Source of the DNA: a virus
Reading direction: 5' to 3' (one strand)
Length of the DNA: 30,173 bases
Virus record (IMG/VR): IMGVR_UViG_3300025314_000072
Coordinates: 1 to 30,173 of that record
In this document: one piece after another, positions 1 through 6,292 of the stretch
Layout: every line of letters begins with the position of its first letter
Numbering within the stretch: position 1 is the stretch's first letter
Notes under the pieces: model-generated
Told to the model about the DNA's origin: nothing
The model's input: only the letters and a program-made list of their open reading frames with translations
The model's database searches: none
Made by a program: the position numbers and the translations under genes

Positions 1-123
1 ACCTTTTAATTTTTTGAAAAAAAATATGGGAGCGTTGGCAAAATTATTGTTTTCTTTTTTTCGTTCAAGTTACCGATGAACTTAATTAGATGCACGGCTA
101 TTGCTGCTAACTTGTAAATACAC

Positions 124-139
124 GCTATAAACGTATAGC
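124..139. promoter_or_regulatory. Perfect inverted repeat, possible operator
   Basis: GCTATA-AACG-TATAGC is a perfect 6-bp inverted repeat with a 4-base spacer, ending six bases before the GTG start of a small ribbon-helix-helix-like gene. Such proteins often repress their own promoters, so this may be an operator; it could also be a small hairpin in the leader. The preceding 120 bases are AT-rich and hold no gene I can support. A TAACTTG promoter-like sequence lies at about 109-115. Confidence 0.4.
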
Positions 140-145
140 CATATT

Positions 146-337
146 GTGAAAATTCTAAGAAAAACAAAGGTGTTCAGATTCAGCGAAATCACATACGAAC
201 TACTCGAAAGAGCCAAAAAGAATCACATACCTTTAAGTAGATTTGTACGTGAGGCTATTTCAGAAAAATTCGAAAGAGATTATCCAATATGGATTAAACA
301 ACAACAAGAAAATAATATTGAAAAACTACCATTCTAA
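146..337 (+). CDS. Small ribbon-helix-helix-like DNA-binding protein
   Basis: This 63-aa protein starts with GTG. Residues 8-12 (KVFRF) look like the N-terminal beta strand of a ribbon-helix-helix fold. They are followed by a first helix (about 14-25), a turn at HIPLSR and a second helix (about 31-45) containing RFVREAISEKFER, a common pattern in RHH proteins. The C-terminus is charged and Gln/Asn-rich. The role is inferred: an RHH dimer normally binds short operators, so it may regulate the genes that follow, and the palindrome just upstream fits autoregulation. The stop codon lies one base before the next ATG, suggesting cotranscription. No DNA target can be read from the protein itself. 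Confidence 0.55.
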   Translation: MKILRKTKVFRFSEITYELLERAKKNHIPLSRFVREAISEKFERDYPIWIKQQQENNIEKLPF

Positions 338-338
338 A

Positions 339-812
339 ATGAGACCAACACCGGAAGAATATGAAAGCATGATGAACATCGACTATATGTTCAAGAGAAA
401 GAAAGAAAAGAATGACAACGCTGAATTGCGCCTACAAAAAAAACTATGCGAATATCTGCAAACTCATTACCCGGATGTATATTTTATCAGTGATGCTTTA
501 GGATTATTTGTCTTACCATCTATCCGGCAGACATTAAAGGCAACCAATAGCAATCACAAACATTTGGATATTATTGTGCTAAAAAAATCAGGAATATATT
601 CAGGACTTGTACTCGAAATCAAGAAAGAAACTCCATTTAAAAAAGACGGCACACTAAAGCAAGATGAACACTTGGAAGGGCAACAGCACTCAATAAAAAA
701 ACTAATCGTAGAGGGATTTAAGGCTATGTTTATCTGGGATATGAATAAAGGGGTGGAGGAGTTTCATGAATATTTAGGGGAGCCTGTTTCAGATAATATA
801 CCACTATTCTAA
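339..812 (+). CDS. VRR-NUC-type nuclease
   Basis: The ATG at 339 is preferred over an upstream in-frame ATG at 243 because it sits one base after the preceding stop. The 157-aa product has the VRR-NUC layout: an N-terminal helix (about 28-42), a segment ending HLDIIVL with Asp77, then GLVLEIKKE with Glu93 and Lys95, then an EGQQHSIKKL helix with Gln115/116, and a final strand-helix (AMFIWDMNKGVEEF). Asp-Glu-x-Lys is the metal-binding core of the PD-(D/E)xK superfamily. VRR-NUC proteins are stand-alone in many phages, where they are thought to resolve or trim branched DNA in replication or recombination. The substrate cannot be told from sequence. The gene is packed among small genes upstream of the helicase. 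Confidence 0.8.
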   Translation: MRPTPEEYESMMNIDYMFKRKKEKNDNAELRLQKKLCEYLQTHYPDVYFISDALGLFVLPSIRQTLKATNSNHKHLDIIVLKKSGIYSGLVLEIKKETPFKKDGTLKQDEHLEGQQHSIKKLIVEGFKAMFIWDMNKGVEEFHEYLGEPVSDNIPLF

Positions 813-813
813 T

Positions 814-963
814 ATGAAAACTTTTAATCTACTTTGTCAGGGATCGGTACTTATTTATAATAGACCTTTGTCCTTCATAAAAAAGATGGAGGCTACGTAT
901 AAGAAACAGGCGCAGTATAGAGGATGCACTTTTTCCATTAAGTATAACTCAACAATAAAGTGA
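814..963 (+). CDS. Small hypothetical protein (49 aa)
   Basis: The ATG is one base after the nuclease stop and the TGA overlaps the next gene's GTG, the tight coupling seen throughout this operon. The product is basic, with many Lys, Tyr and Arg residues and no recognisable domain. It is kept because it fills the gap between neighbours exactly and has a canonical ATG. The function is unknown, and its small size leaves some chance that it is not translated. Confidence 0.45.
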   Translation: MKTFNLLCQGSVLIYNRPLSFIKKMEATYKKQAQYRGCTFSIKYNSTIK

Positions 964-1139
964 ACGAAGAGCTCGTAAATAAAGTTATTCGCGAACTAAA
1001 CAACCACGAACGCCTCGCTATGCGTAGATACAAATTCCTTAAGACCATGCCGAAAAGCCTAAGACCCATTGAGTACGCTGAATCCCTGGCAAGCTGGGAA
1101 GAGGCTATAAAACAATTCACCAATCTAAATAAATCATGA
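960..1139 (+). CDS. Small helical hypothetical protein (59 aa)
   Basis: The GTG start overlaps the preceding TGA as GTGA, and its own TGA overlaps the next ATG. The product starts MNEELVNKVIRELNNHER and is predicted to be mostly alpha-helical with many Arg, Lys and Glu residues. It has no membrane segment and no motif I recognise. The helical Arg/Glu-rich composition would fit a small protein that binds nucleic acid or a partner, but that is a guess. An open frame of comparable length on the opposite strand here is a shadow. Confidence 0.55.
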   Translation: MNEELVNKVIRELNNHERLAMRRYKFLKTMPKSLRPIEYAESLASWEEAIKQFTNLNKS

Positions 1140-1402
1140 ACAACCAACTAACTCTTTTCTCTATGGCAGACACTAACTCTATGATCGGACACCGCACTAT
1201 TGACGCGGGATGCGCCTACGAACCCACCACGCACTTCCCGGATAAGCCACCTGTTGCTGAAATTATTATACCACGATTCGTAATACCGAAACCTCAGATA
1301 CTCGCTTTCATTACCTCGCAACGGGAACGGCTGGAGCAGCTATATATTAAATCCGATACCAAGGTACACAGTGGAGCTACTCGCAGTGCGTTTCATTGTT
1401 GA
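1136..1402 (+). CDS. Hypothetical protein (88 aa)
   Basis: Translation probably couples to the preceding gene through an ATGA overlap. The N-terminus (NNQLTLFS) resembles short LTLF-type peptides that bind sliding clamps in bacterial and phage proteins, but this is a weak resemblance. The middle is Pro-rich and the C-terminus has a helix (QILAFITSQRERLEQLY) followed by a Ser/Thr/His-rich end with one Cys. No family is recognised. It is the last gene of the first small operon: a hairpin and a promoter-like element follow. Confidence 0.5.
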   Translation: MNNQLTLFSMADTNSMIGHRTIDAGCAYEPTTHFPDKPPVAEIIIPRFVIPKPQILAFITSQRERLEQLYIKSDTKVHSGATRSAFHC

Positions 1403-1411
1403 TAAATTAAT

Positions 1412-1434
1412 TCGACCAACGCCTGGTTGGTTGA
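1412..1434. terminator. Hairpin after the first operon
   Basis: TCGACCAAC-GCCTG-GTTGGTTGA forms a 9-bp stem (one G-T pair) with a 5-base loop ten bases after a stop codon. No T-run follows, so it is not a classic intrinsic terminator. It may be a weak terminator, an RNA-stability hairpin or a protein-binding site. Confidence 0.4.
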
Positions 1435-1445
1435 GGGGAAGGGAG

Positions 1446-1453
1446 TATATTTG
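1446..1453 (+). promoter_or_regulatory. Bacteroidota -7 promoter element TATATTTG
   Basis: TATATTTG matches the Bacteroidota TAnnTTTG -7 consensus. An ATG lies two bases downstream but is followed at once by TAA, so no gene starts there. Transcription would begin near 1457-1460, at the direct repeats, giving a leader of more than 100 bases before the next gene. No good -33 element is seen. Confidence 0.45.
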
Positions 1454-1459
1454 GCATGT

Positions 1460-1548
1460 AAACGGTCACAAACGGTCAAATGAAAAGCACTATTTAACTT
1501 ATTGATAAATCCAAAGGGGGAGGCTTGCGTTCCGATTTCTTGACCGTT
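1460..1548. promoter_or_regulatory. AAACGGTCA direct repeats with distal inverted copy
   Basis: AAACGGTCA occurs at 1460-1468 and 1470-1478, ten bases apart (one helical turn). The sequence AACGGTCAA (1471-1479) recurs inverted as TTGACCGTT at 1540-1548. The copies lie right at or after a TAnnTTTG element, a usual place for repressor operators. Alternatively, the inverted pair could close a long RNA stem in the leader. No gene of useful length lies in 1403-1567. Confidence 0.45.
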
Positions 1549-1582
1549 ATCGCGTAGGCTGAACCCGATGGGCTTTTTTATT

Positions 1583-1942
1583 ATGCGTATATTCTTCGGT
1601 AAACATTACGGTAAAGACACATCGGAGGTAGACAGTGGATACCTTCTTTTTATTATTGAGAAATTAGAATCAGCTGACTATTCCCTAATTCAATCCTGCA
1701 AAGCTGAACTATTCTCCAGGTTAAAACTCGATTGGCAACCGCCAACACCGGAAACGCAGCAGATTGAAACCCTGAAAGCAAAACTACAAAAGTCTCAGGC
1801 CGAAGTAGCATTTCTCTTTGACGTTATCGGTATGTCCACTATCTGTAAAGGAAACCCATATATCATTGACGGGTATCTTCACAACAGAAAATATATGTAC
1901 GAAGTTTTTAAGCAAATAAAAGAGGCTAACCAACAAAACTAA
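1583..1942 (+). CDS. DUF3820-like small protein
   Basis: The N-terminus MRIFFGKHYGKDTSEVDSGY matches the short family (DUF3820, also found attached to exonuclease-type proteins) whose signature is an FGKYKGK segment, then a Val-x-x-x-Tyr-Leu turn and a Leu/Ile-rich helix. Here it is followed by a helix ending about residue 45, a Pro-rich linker and a helical segment (about 60-85). I choose ATG 1583 (119 aa) because the motif normally begins at the N-terminus; an in-frame ATG at 1568 would add five residues. The role is uncertain, and in phages such genes sit among replication and recombination genes, as here. Confidence 0.6.
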   Translation: MRIFFGKHYGKDTSEVDSGYLLFIIEKLESADYSLIQSCKAELFSRLKLDWQPPTPETQQIETLKAKLQKSQAEVAFLFDVIGMSTICKGNPYIIDGYLHNRKYMYEVFKQIKEANQQN

Positions 1943-1953
1943 AAAATATAATT

Positions 1954-2445
1954 ATGACACAAATTAAAGCAAAAACTATGTCTGAAAAAATGGGATTCAA
2001 AGACACAGACAAAGGAAGTCCAGAACATGATAAAATTCAGATTTGGTGCCATGAAAATATTAGGCAAATAATTTCTTCTGTATTTCCAATTAGAACAAAA
2101 CAAAACCCCGAATATAAAATACAATCATTAACATGGGAGTATCCGGTAATTCAAAGTGGATACAATAGCAGTAAGTTTATTGTTGGTTTTATTGATTTAT
2201 TTATATCAATATCAGATGCGGATTTTTATGCACGGATTTTTATAGAAATAAAAACAAAAATACCTTCAATAGGGGAATTAATTAGACAAATAAATTTCTA
2301 CAAAACCTATGCTAATCCCGACAATAGAAAAGAGATAGCTTTTATTGTAATATCTCCTGATGATTCATTTAAAAATATATTGTCAAGCCAAAATATATAT
2401 TTTTTCAAATACGAAAACAAAGATATTAATATTGAAAAAGTATGA
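1954..2445 (+). CDS. PD-(D/E)xK-like nuclease domain protein
   Basis: The 163-aa product carries a plausible restriction-endonuclease-like core: Glu62 in WEYPVI, Asp81 in GFIDLFI, then IFIEIKTKI with Glu98 and Lys100, then ELIRQINFYK with Gln112. The E-(x)n-D-(x)n-ExK-Q order is typical of PD-(D/E)xK enzymes. The N-terminal segment (about 18-45) is charged and helical. The substrate is unknown; it might process replication or recombination intermediates or degrade host DNA. Its TGA overlaps the ATG of the helicase gene, which suggests a coupled job in replication. It is a second nuclease candidate within 2 kb of the VRR-NUC gene. Confidence 0.6.
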   Translation: MTQIKAKTMSEKMGFKDTDKGSPEHDKIQIWCHENIRQIISSVFPIRTKQNPEYKIQSLTWEYPVIQSGYNSSKFIVGFIDLFISISDADFYARIFIEIKTKIPSIGELIRQINFYKTYANPDNRKEIAFIVISPDDSFKNILSSQNIYFFKYENKDINIEKV

Positions 2446-3992
2446 AAGAAGAAAAATTCAACCTTACCTTTCATCCAGTAGATTATTGCAATGCTTTCTT
2501 TTCATTCGAGAAAATATTTGACAATGATAAGACTGCGTTCATAAGATCAACCACGGAGGTATCTTATCCAAACCCCGAAGACTTACAGGATGACATGAAT
2601 AAGCCTACCTATGTTTACTCTGAGCAAACAGGAAAAATATCGGTAATGAAAGCAAACCCTCACAGAATTACTCCGGGTGAAATAATATCAAAGTTCCACC
2701 TTCTTACCCATGTTAAATTCAAAGGAAATATACATTCATGCGAATCCTTCATCCTTTATAAAATAATGGGACTTGAAATCCCATACGCCCGAATAGGAAC
2801 AGATTATTATTTTATTGAAGATAAACCTGTACGATGGGGAACGAACCGAACTATTAGTATTTGGAAGAAGGCTGAGATAGTTGAAGATCACTCAAAAGCT
2901 GCATTAAAAATAATTCCCAAATACAATGGGTTTTGTCTTGAGCCGGATAACTTAAACTACTCACCAACTCACGGTAAATACTACAATCTATATTCATCGT
3001 TCCCTCATACGCCAGCTAAAGAACCTGTTTCAATATCTGAAATACCACACACAATAAATTTAATTAGACATATTTTCGGAGAGCAGTTCAATCAGGGATT
3101 AAAATACATGAAGGTTATTTATGAGAATCCAAAACAAATACTCCCCATTCTTTCAATGGTTTCTAAAGAGCGAGAGACTGGAAAGACAACCGTTATAGAT
3201 TGGTTTCAAATGCTATTCGGGGAGAACTGCGTACTCATAAAACCTTCTAATCTTACCTCGGACTTCAATCTTTCGTTCGCTACAAAAAATATTGTATTGG
3301 TAGACGAGGCATTTCTCGAAAAGAATTCAGGCATAGAGAAACTAAAATCTATTACTACCGCTAAGAATATGCTCGTAAACCCAAAGCACGCAAATGAATA
3401 CTCTATACCATTTTACGGTAAGGTTATTCTTTGCTCAAATAAAGAAATTGACTTCGCTAAAATTGATGTTGAAGAAATTCGTTTTTGGGTTAGAAAATTA
3501 AAACCAATAACAGGTAAAAAGAATGTGAATATACTTCAAAACTTATTTAATGAAATACCTAAGTTCCTTCGATACCTTTTACAAATGCCTGTTATTGATT
3601 ACGAGAACCTTGATTCAAGAATGGTGTTCACCGCAGAGGAAATAGGTACGCATGAATTATTAAAGGTTAAACAGGACAGCCGACAAGTATTCATTAAGGA
3701 CATAGAAATACGCATTAGGGAATTATTCTTTGAGAAGCCCACAGAGGATGTCTTATATGCAACATCAGTAAATATCTATGATCGTTGGTTTAAAAACAAC
3801 TCATACGCATCACCATCGCTAATAAAAAAGCTGCTCCAGGAAGAATTTAAACTCGATGAACCAAAGCAAAAAAGGTACTTTCCATTTGGTGAGGGATCAA
3901 AGGTAATGAACAGGCCATTTGAATTTAAGCGTTCATCGTTCCTATCAGAACAAGAAATAAATGAGGTAATATCAGAAAAAGAAGAATTTTGA
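2442..3992 (+). CDS. Phage replicative helicase (SF3 / D5-like ATPase)
   Basis: This is a 516-aa protein. Residues about 228-335 form a P-loop ATPase: a Walker A region ending ERETGKTT (about 243-250), Walker B NIVLVDEA (about 283-290) and a sensor-like KVILCSNKE (about 327-335). This order is typical of superfamily-3 helicases in phage primase-helicase proteins. The usual small residue at the start of the P-loop is replaced (SKERETGKT), a variant form. The first 200 residues show no primase catalytic motif I recognise, so the gene is probably the helicase only. The C-terminal 100 residues resemble a winged-helix-like region, also usual here. It overlaps the nuclease gene by ATGA and is followed by the repeat-rich non-coding region, a natural position for an origin. 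Confidence 0.75.
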   Translation: MKEEKFNLTFHPVDYCNAFFSFEKIFDNDKTAFIRSTTEVSYPNPEDLQDDMNKPTYVYSEQTGKISVMKANPHRITPGEIISKFHLLTHVKFKGNIHSCESFILYKIMGLEIPYARIGTDYYFIEDKPVRWGTNRTISIWKKAEIVEDHSKAALKIIPKYNGFCLEPDNLNYSPTHGKYYNLYSSFPHTPAKEPVSISEIPHTINLIRHIFGEQFNQGLKYMKVIYENPKQILPILSMVSKERETGKTTVIDWFQMLFGENCVLIKPSNLTSDFNLSFATKNIVLVDEAFLEKNSGIEKLKSITTAKNMLVNPKHANEYSIPFYGKVILCSNKEIDFAKIDVEEIRFWVRKLKPITGKKNVNILQNLFNEIPKFLRYLLQMPVIDYENLDSRMVFTAEEIGTHELLKVKQDSRQVFIKDIEIRIRELFFEKPTEDVLYATSVNIYDRWFKNNSYASPSLIKKLLQEEFKLDEPKQKRYFPFGEGSKVMNRPFEFKRSSFLSEQEINEVISEKEEF

Positions 3993-3998
3993 TAGGTA

Positions 3999-4232
3999 TG
4001 TACCAAGCTGAACCAATAACCTTACTACAATTAGGTACATCAATTTTACCTATGAAAAGTACCACCTGTACCATGTGTACCATGCCTTTTGGGAATTGTA
4101 GATTAAATACCGACTTCCAACATTCCCAAATATGCTGGTACATTTGGTACATATATATACTTTTTAATTAAATTTATATAGTAACAATAGGGGTGTACCA
4201 AAGTATGTACCAACCTTGTACCAAATGTACCA
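3999..4232. repeat. Cluster of GTACC repeats, candidate origin or packaging site
   Basis: GTACC occurs at 4000, 4060, 4068, 4077, 4195, 4207, 4218 and 4227, and its complement GGTAC at 4034, 4137 and 4146 (first base given). Most copies read TGTACCA and within groups are spaced 8-12 bases, about one turn of DNA. About 0.5 copies would be expected by chance. TGGTACATTTGGTACA (4136-4151) is an exact reverse complement of 4217-4232, a 16-bp inverted repeat. The location between the helicase and the small terminase suits a replication origin, a cos/pac site or an operator array. Open frames here are rich in Tyr, Met, Cys and Trp only because of the repeats. Confidence 0.7.
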
Positions 4233-4292
4233 ACTAACTCAAAATAACGCTATATTTAAACATAGTGAACCAAAATACGGAAGGATGTATGG

Positions 4293-4353
4293 ATTCCCTA
4301 AAACTATTCAACCTACCCCCCCTTCTGATTGAATTATGGGGATTGTAGGGAAT
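4293..4353. repeat. Nested inverted repeat upstream of the terminase genes
   Basis: ATTCCCTA (4293-4300) pairs with TAGGGAAT (4346-4353), and inside it ATTCAA (4306-4311) pairs with TTGAAT (4329-4334). The loop includes a run of seven C. Two nested arms in about 60 bases just before a promoter could be a regulator site or a cruciform near the packaging site. The region 3993-4385 contains no gene. Confidence 0.5.
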
Positions 4354-4356
4354 TTG

Positions 4357-4364
4357 TAACTTTG
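4357..4364 (+). promoter_or_regulatory. Bacteroidota -7 promoter TAACTTTG for the packaging operon
   Basis: TAACTTTG matches TAnnTTTG exactly and lies 21 bases before the terS ATG. A candidate -33 element is ATTG at 4328-4331, 25 bases before the -7 element, slightly longer than the usual spacing. It would drive the packaging and head operon. Confidence 0.55.
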
Positions 4365-4385
4365 TGTTAAGATAATTCTACTGTC

Positions 4386-4865
4386 ATGTCCGCACCTGAA
4401 GGAAATCAATTTTGGAAGCAACGGTCTAAGCATGGGAAAGACACCCTATTCGCTGACGCTCAATTACTTTGGGAAGCGGCTTGCGAATATTTTACATGGT
4501 GCGATGAGAATCCGTTTAAGGAACAGGATTTTGTAGGCAGGGACGTAACAGAAATTCATCGCGACAAGATGCGTCCGTACACTATGACCGGACTTTGTCT
4601 TTACATCGGATGCAATGAAGCGTACTTCAGGCAATTCGACACAAAAGAAAAACCGGAATTCAGAAAGGTAATTGACGAGATACAAAAAACTGTTTACGAT
4701 CAAAAGTTCTCAGGAGCTGCGGCAGGATTTTTTAACGCTAACATAATCGCCCGTGATCTTGGATTGAAAGATTCAACAGACATAACCACCGATGGGGAAA
4801 AAATAAATATCCCACACCAAGTAACATATAAAGGCGAAGATGTTACGCCAAAAGAAGATGTTTGA
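4386..4865 (+). CDS. Terminase small subunit
   Basis: This 159-aa protein resembles small terminases of Bacteroidota phages: an N-terminal stretch with Trp-Lys and FADAQLLWEAACEYFTWCDEN, a middle with RPYTMTGLCLYIG and a NEAYFRQF helix, and a C-terminal FNANIIARDLGLKD helix before an acidic, Lys-rich tail. In these phages the subunit binds the packaging site (pac or cos) and directs the large subunit to cut and load DNA. The gene directly follows the repeat cluster, which could be its binding site. It overlaps the large subunit gene. The call rests on position plus family-like sequence. Confidence 0.85.
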   Translation: MSAPEGNQFWKQRSKHGKDTLFADAQLLWEAACEYFTWCDENPFKEQDFVGRDVTEIHRDKMRPYTMTGLCLYIGCNEAYFRQFDTKEKPEFRKVIDEIQKTVYDQKFSGAAAGFFNANIIARDLGLKDSTDITTDGEKINIPHQVTYKGEDVTPKEDV

Positions 4866-6063
4866 GCCAAACGAATTGTACTTTAAAATGTGCAAACTCT
4901 ATAAAGAAAGAGTTTCCAAAGAATCAAAATTAATTATAGTGAATGCTGGCAGTTCTCGCAGCAGTAAAACTTGGGATTCATTCCATTTGATTGTAACTCT
5001 CTGCAGAATTCATAAAAAGAAATCATTAGATATTTATATCCTACGTGATACTCTCGTTAATTGCCGGGACTTCACTATGAAGGAATTTCAGGACTGCCTG
5101 AAAGTTATCGGGATATATAATCCGAATGACATGATACAATCTCCGAAGCCTGTATATAAATTATTCGGACATAAAATAAAATTCAGGGGACTTGACGATG
5201 AGCAAGCAACGGAGGGGTATCCGTCCGATATATTATTTTTCAATGAAGTTCTCGAAACGAATAAGGGATCGCGCGATGGACTAATAATGCGTTGCAGAAA
5301 ATTAGTGTTGATGGATTTTAACCCGAAGTTTTCCGATCATGAAGTCTACACACTTGAAAAACGTAGCGATTGCGTATTCCTCCATTCGACTTACCTCAAC
5401 AACCGACACCTTCAACCATCAGTCAAAAAAGAAATTGAATCATACAATCCCGACATACCGGAGAACGTAACCAACGGCACAGCTGACAAGTACCGATGGA
5501 AAGTTTACGGACTTGGTGAGCGATGCAACCGGGAGGGATTGGTATTCCCTGAAGTTACCTGGGTGGATGCCATCCCGGCCGACTGCGATCAGATAAGTTA
5601 CGGAATGGACTTTGGAATGACAGCTCAGACGGCTATTGTGAAGTGTGCTATCCGATTACGAAAACCAAAGTGCGATTTATTTATTCAGAAATTATTTTAC
5701 GCTCCGACAGAGAGCAGCGATATTGTTAATCAGGTGCTAACACAGTTACAAATAGGAATAGGCAAGACCCATGTGAACTGCGATAATAATTTACCGGGAT
5801 GGATAGCCGACCTGCAAGCAAAAGGAAAATATGTATTGCCGACTAAGAAATTTCCCGGCTCACGTGAATACTGGATCACATCAATAAAGAAATTTAATAT
5901 ACATTTGGTGAAAGATATTGATTTACGAAAAGAGCAGGAGAATTTTTGTTATCGTGTTGTAGATGGAAAGCAATTATCGGAAACGATTAAGAAGTACGAT
6001 CACATTTTATCTGCGACTGGATATAGCGTGGTTTCAGACTTCAAACACATAATAGATAAATAA
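4858..6063 (+). CDS. Terminase large subunit
   Basis: This is a 401-aa packaging motor. ATPase: Walker A GSSRSSKT (about 31-38) and Walker B DILFFNE (about 124-130), with a coupling motif in HSTYL (about 176-180). Nuclease: an RNase H-like domain with Asp251 in GMDFGMT, Asp309 in NCDNN, and Asp381 in KYDHILSATGY; the later Asp of the usual motif is replaced by Ser386. It translocates DNA into procapsids and cuts it. An in-frame ATG at 4840 exists, but ATG 4858 overlaps the terS stop and matches a normal N-terminus. The layout is that of the terminase_6/gp17-like family. Confidence 0.93.
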   Translation: MFEPNELYFKMCKLYKERVSKESKLIIVNAGSSRSSKTWDSFHLIVTLCRIHKKKSLDIYILRDTLVNCRDFTMKEFQDCLKVIGIYNPNDMIQSPKPVYKLFGHKIKFRGLDDEQATEGYPSDILFFNEVLETNKGSRDGLIMRCRKLVLMDFNPKFSDHEVYTLEKRSDCVFLHSTYLNNRHLQPSVKKEIESYNPDIPENVTNGTADKYRWKVYGLGERCNREGLVFPEVTWVDAIPADCDQISYGMDFGMTAQTAIVKCAIRLRKPKCDLFIQKLFYAPTESSDIVNQVLTQLQIGIGKTHVNCDNNLPGWIADLQAKGKYVLPTKKFPGSREYWITSIKKFNIHLVKDIDLRKEQENFCYRVVDGKQLSETIKKYDHILSATGYSVVSDFKHIIDK

Positions 6064-6064
6064 T

Positions 6065-6259
6065 ATGGCAAGAGTATGTAAACCATGTGGATCAGGTCGT
6101 TGGCATCTCGGAGTTTGCCGGGCGTGCGAGCTCGTGAGTAAAGATGTACGCAAAAAATTAGTTCGCCTTTGTTCTGTTTGCAAAGTAGATTTGTGCAGTA
6201 GTTGTTATAATAATCCGTTGAAGCGTGCAATCGCATCCGTAAAGCAACTCTTTAGTTGA
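6065..6259 (+). CDS. Small four-CxxC zinc-finger-like protein
   Basis: This 64-aa protein has eight Cys arranged as four CxxC pairs: Cys5/8, Cys18/21, Cys36/39 and Cys44/47. That is the spacing expected for two zinc sites, as in tandem zinc ribbons or a treble-clef arrangement. The rest is basic, with several Arg and Lys. The start codon lies two bases after the large terminase stop. The role is unknown; a metal-bound fold may help in packaging or bind nucleic acid, since the gene sits between the large terminase and the portal, where some phages encode an HNH nuclease. It lacks the HNH His residues, so I do not call it a nuclease. Confidence 0.65.
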   Translation: MARVCKPCGSGRWHLGVCRACELVSKDVRKKLVRLCSVCKVDLCSSCYNNPLKRAIASVKQLFS

Positions 6260-6279
6260 GTTGTATTAAATAATATTTG

Positions 6280-6287
6280 TACTTTTG
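6280..6287 (+). promoter_or_regulatory. Promoter TACTTTTG directly before the portal gene
   Basis: TACTTTTG fits TAnnTTTG and ends five bases before the portal ATG, so the mRNA is expected to start at or next to the start codon (leaderless). GTTG at 6255-6258 is 21 bases upstream and could be the -33 element. Confidence 0.6.
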
Positions 6288-6292
6288 CTTAC

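Noticed and set aside
1459-1567. Possible tRNA in the gap
   Set aside because: No cloverleaf or acceptor stem with a CCA-like end was found by eye.
1561-1582. Terminator from CCCGATGGG plus T-run
   Set aside because: The stem is only three base pairs, too weak for an intrinsic terminator.
4139-4146. TACATTTG promoter within the repeat cluster
   Set aside because: It is produced by two adjacent GGTAC repeats; its mirror occurs on the minus strand at 4222-4229, so it is most likely a by-product.
3989-4171. 60-aa frame in the repeat cluster (TTG start)
   Set aside because: Its Tyr/Met/Cys/Trp-rich content comes from the GTACC repeats, and it lacks a good start and a family-like sequence.
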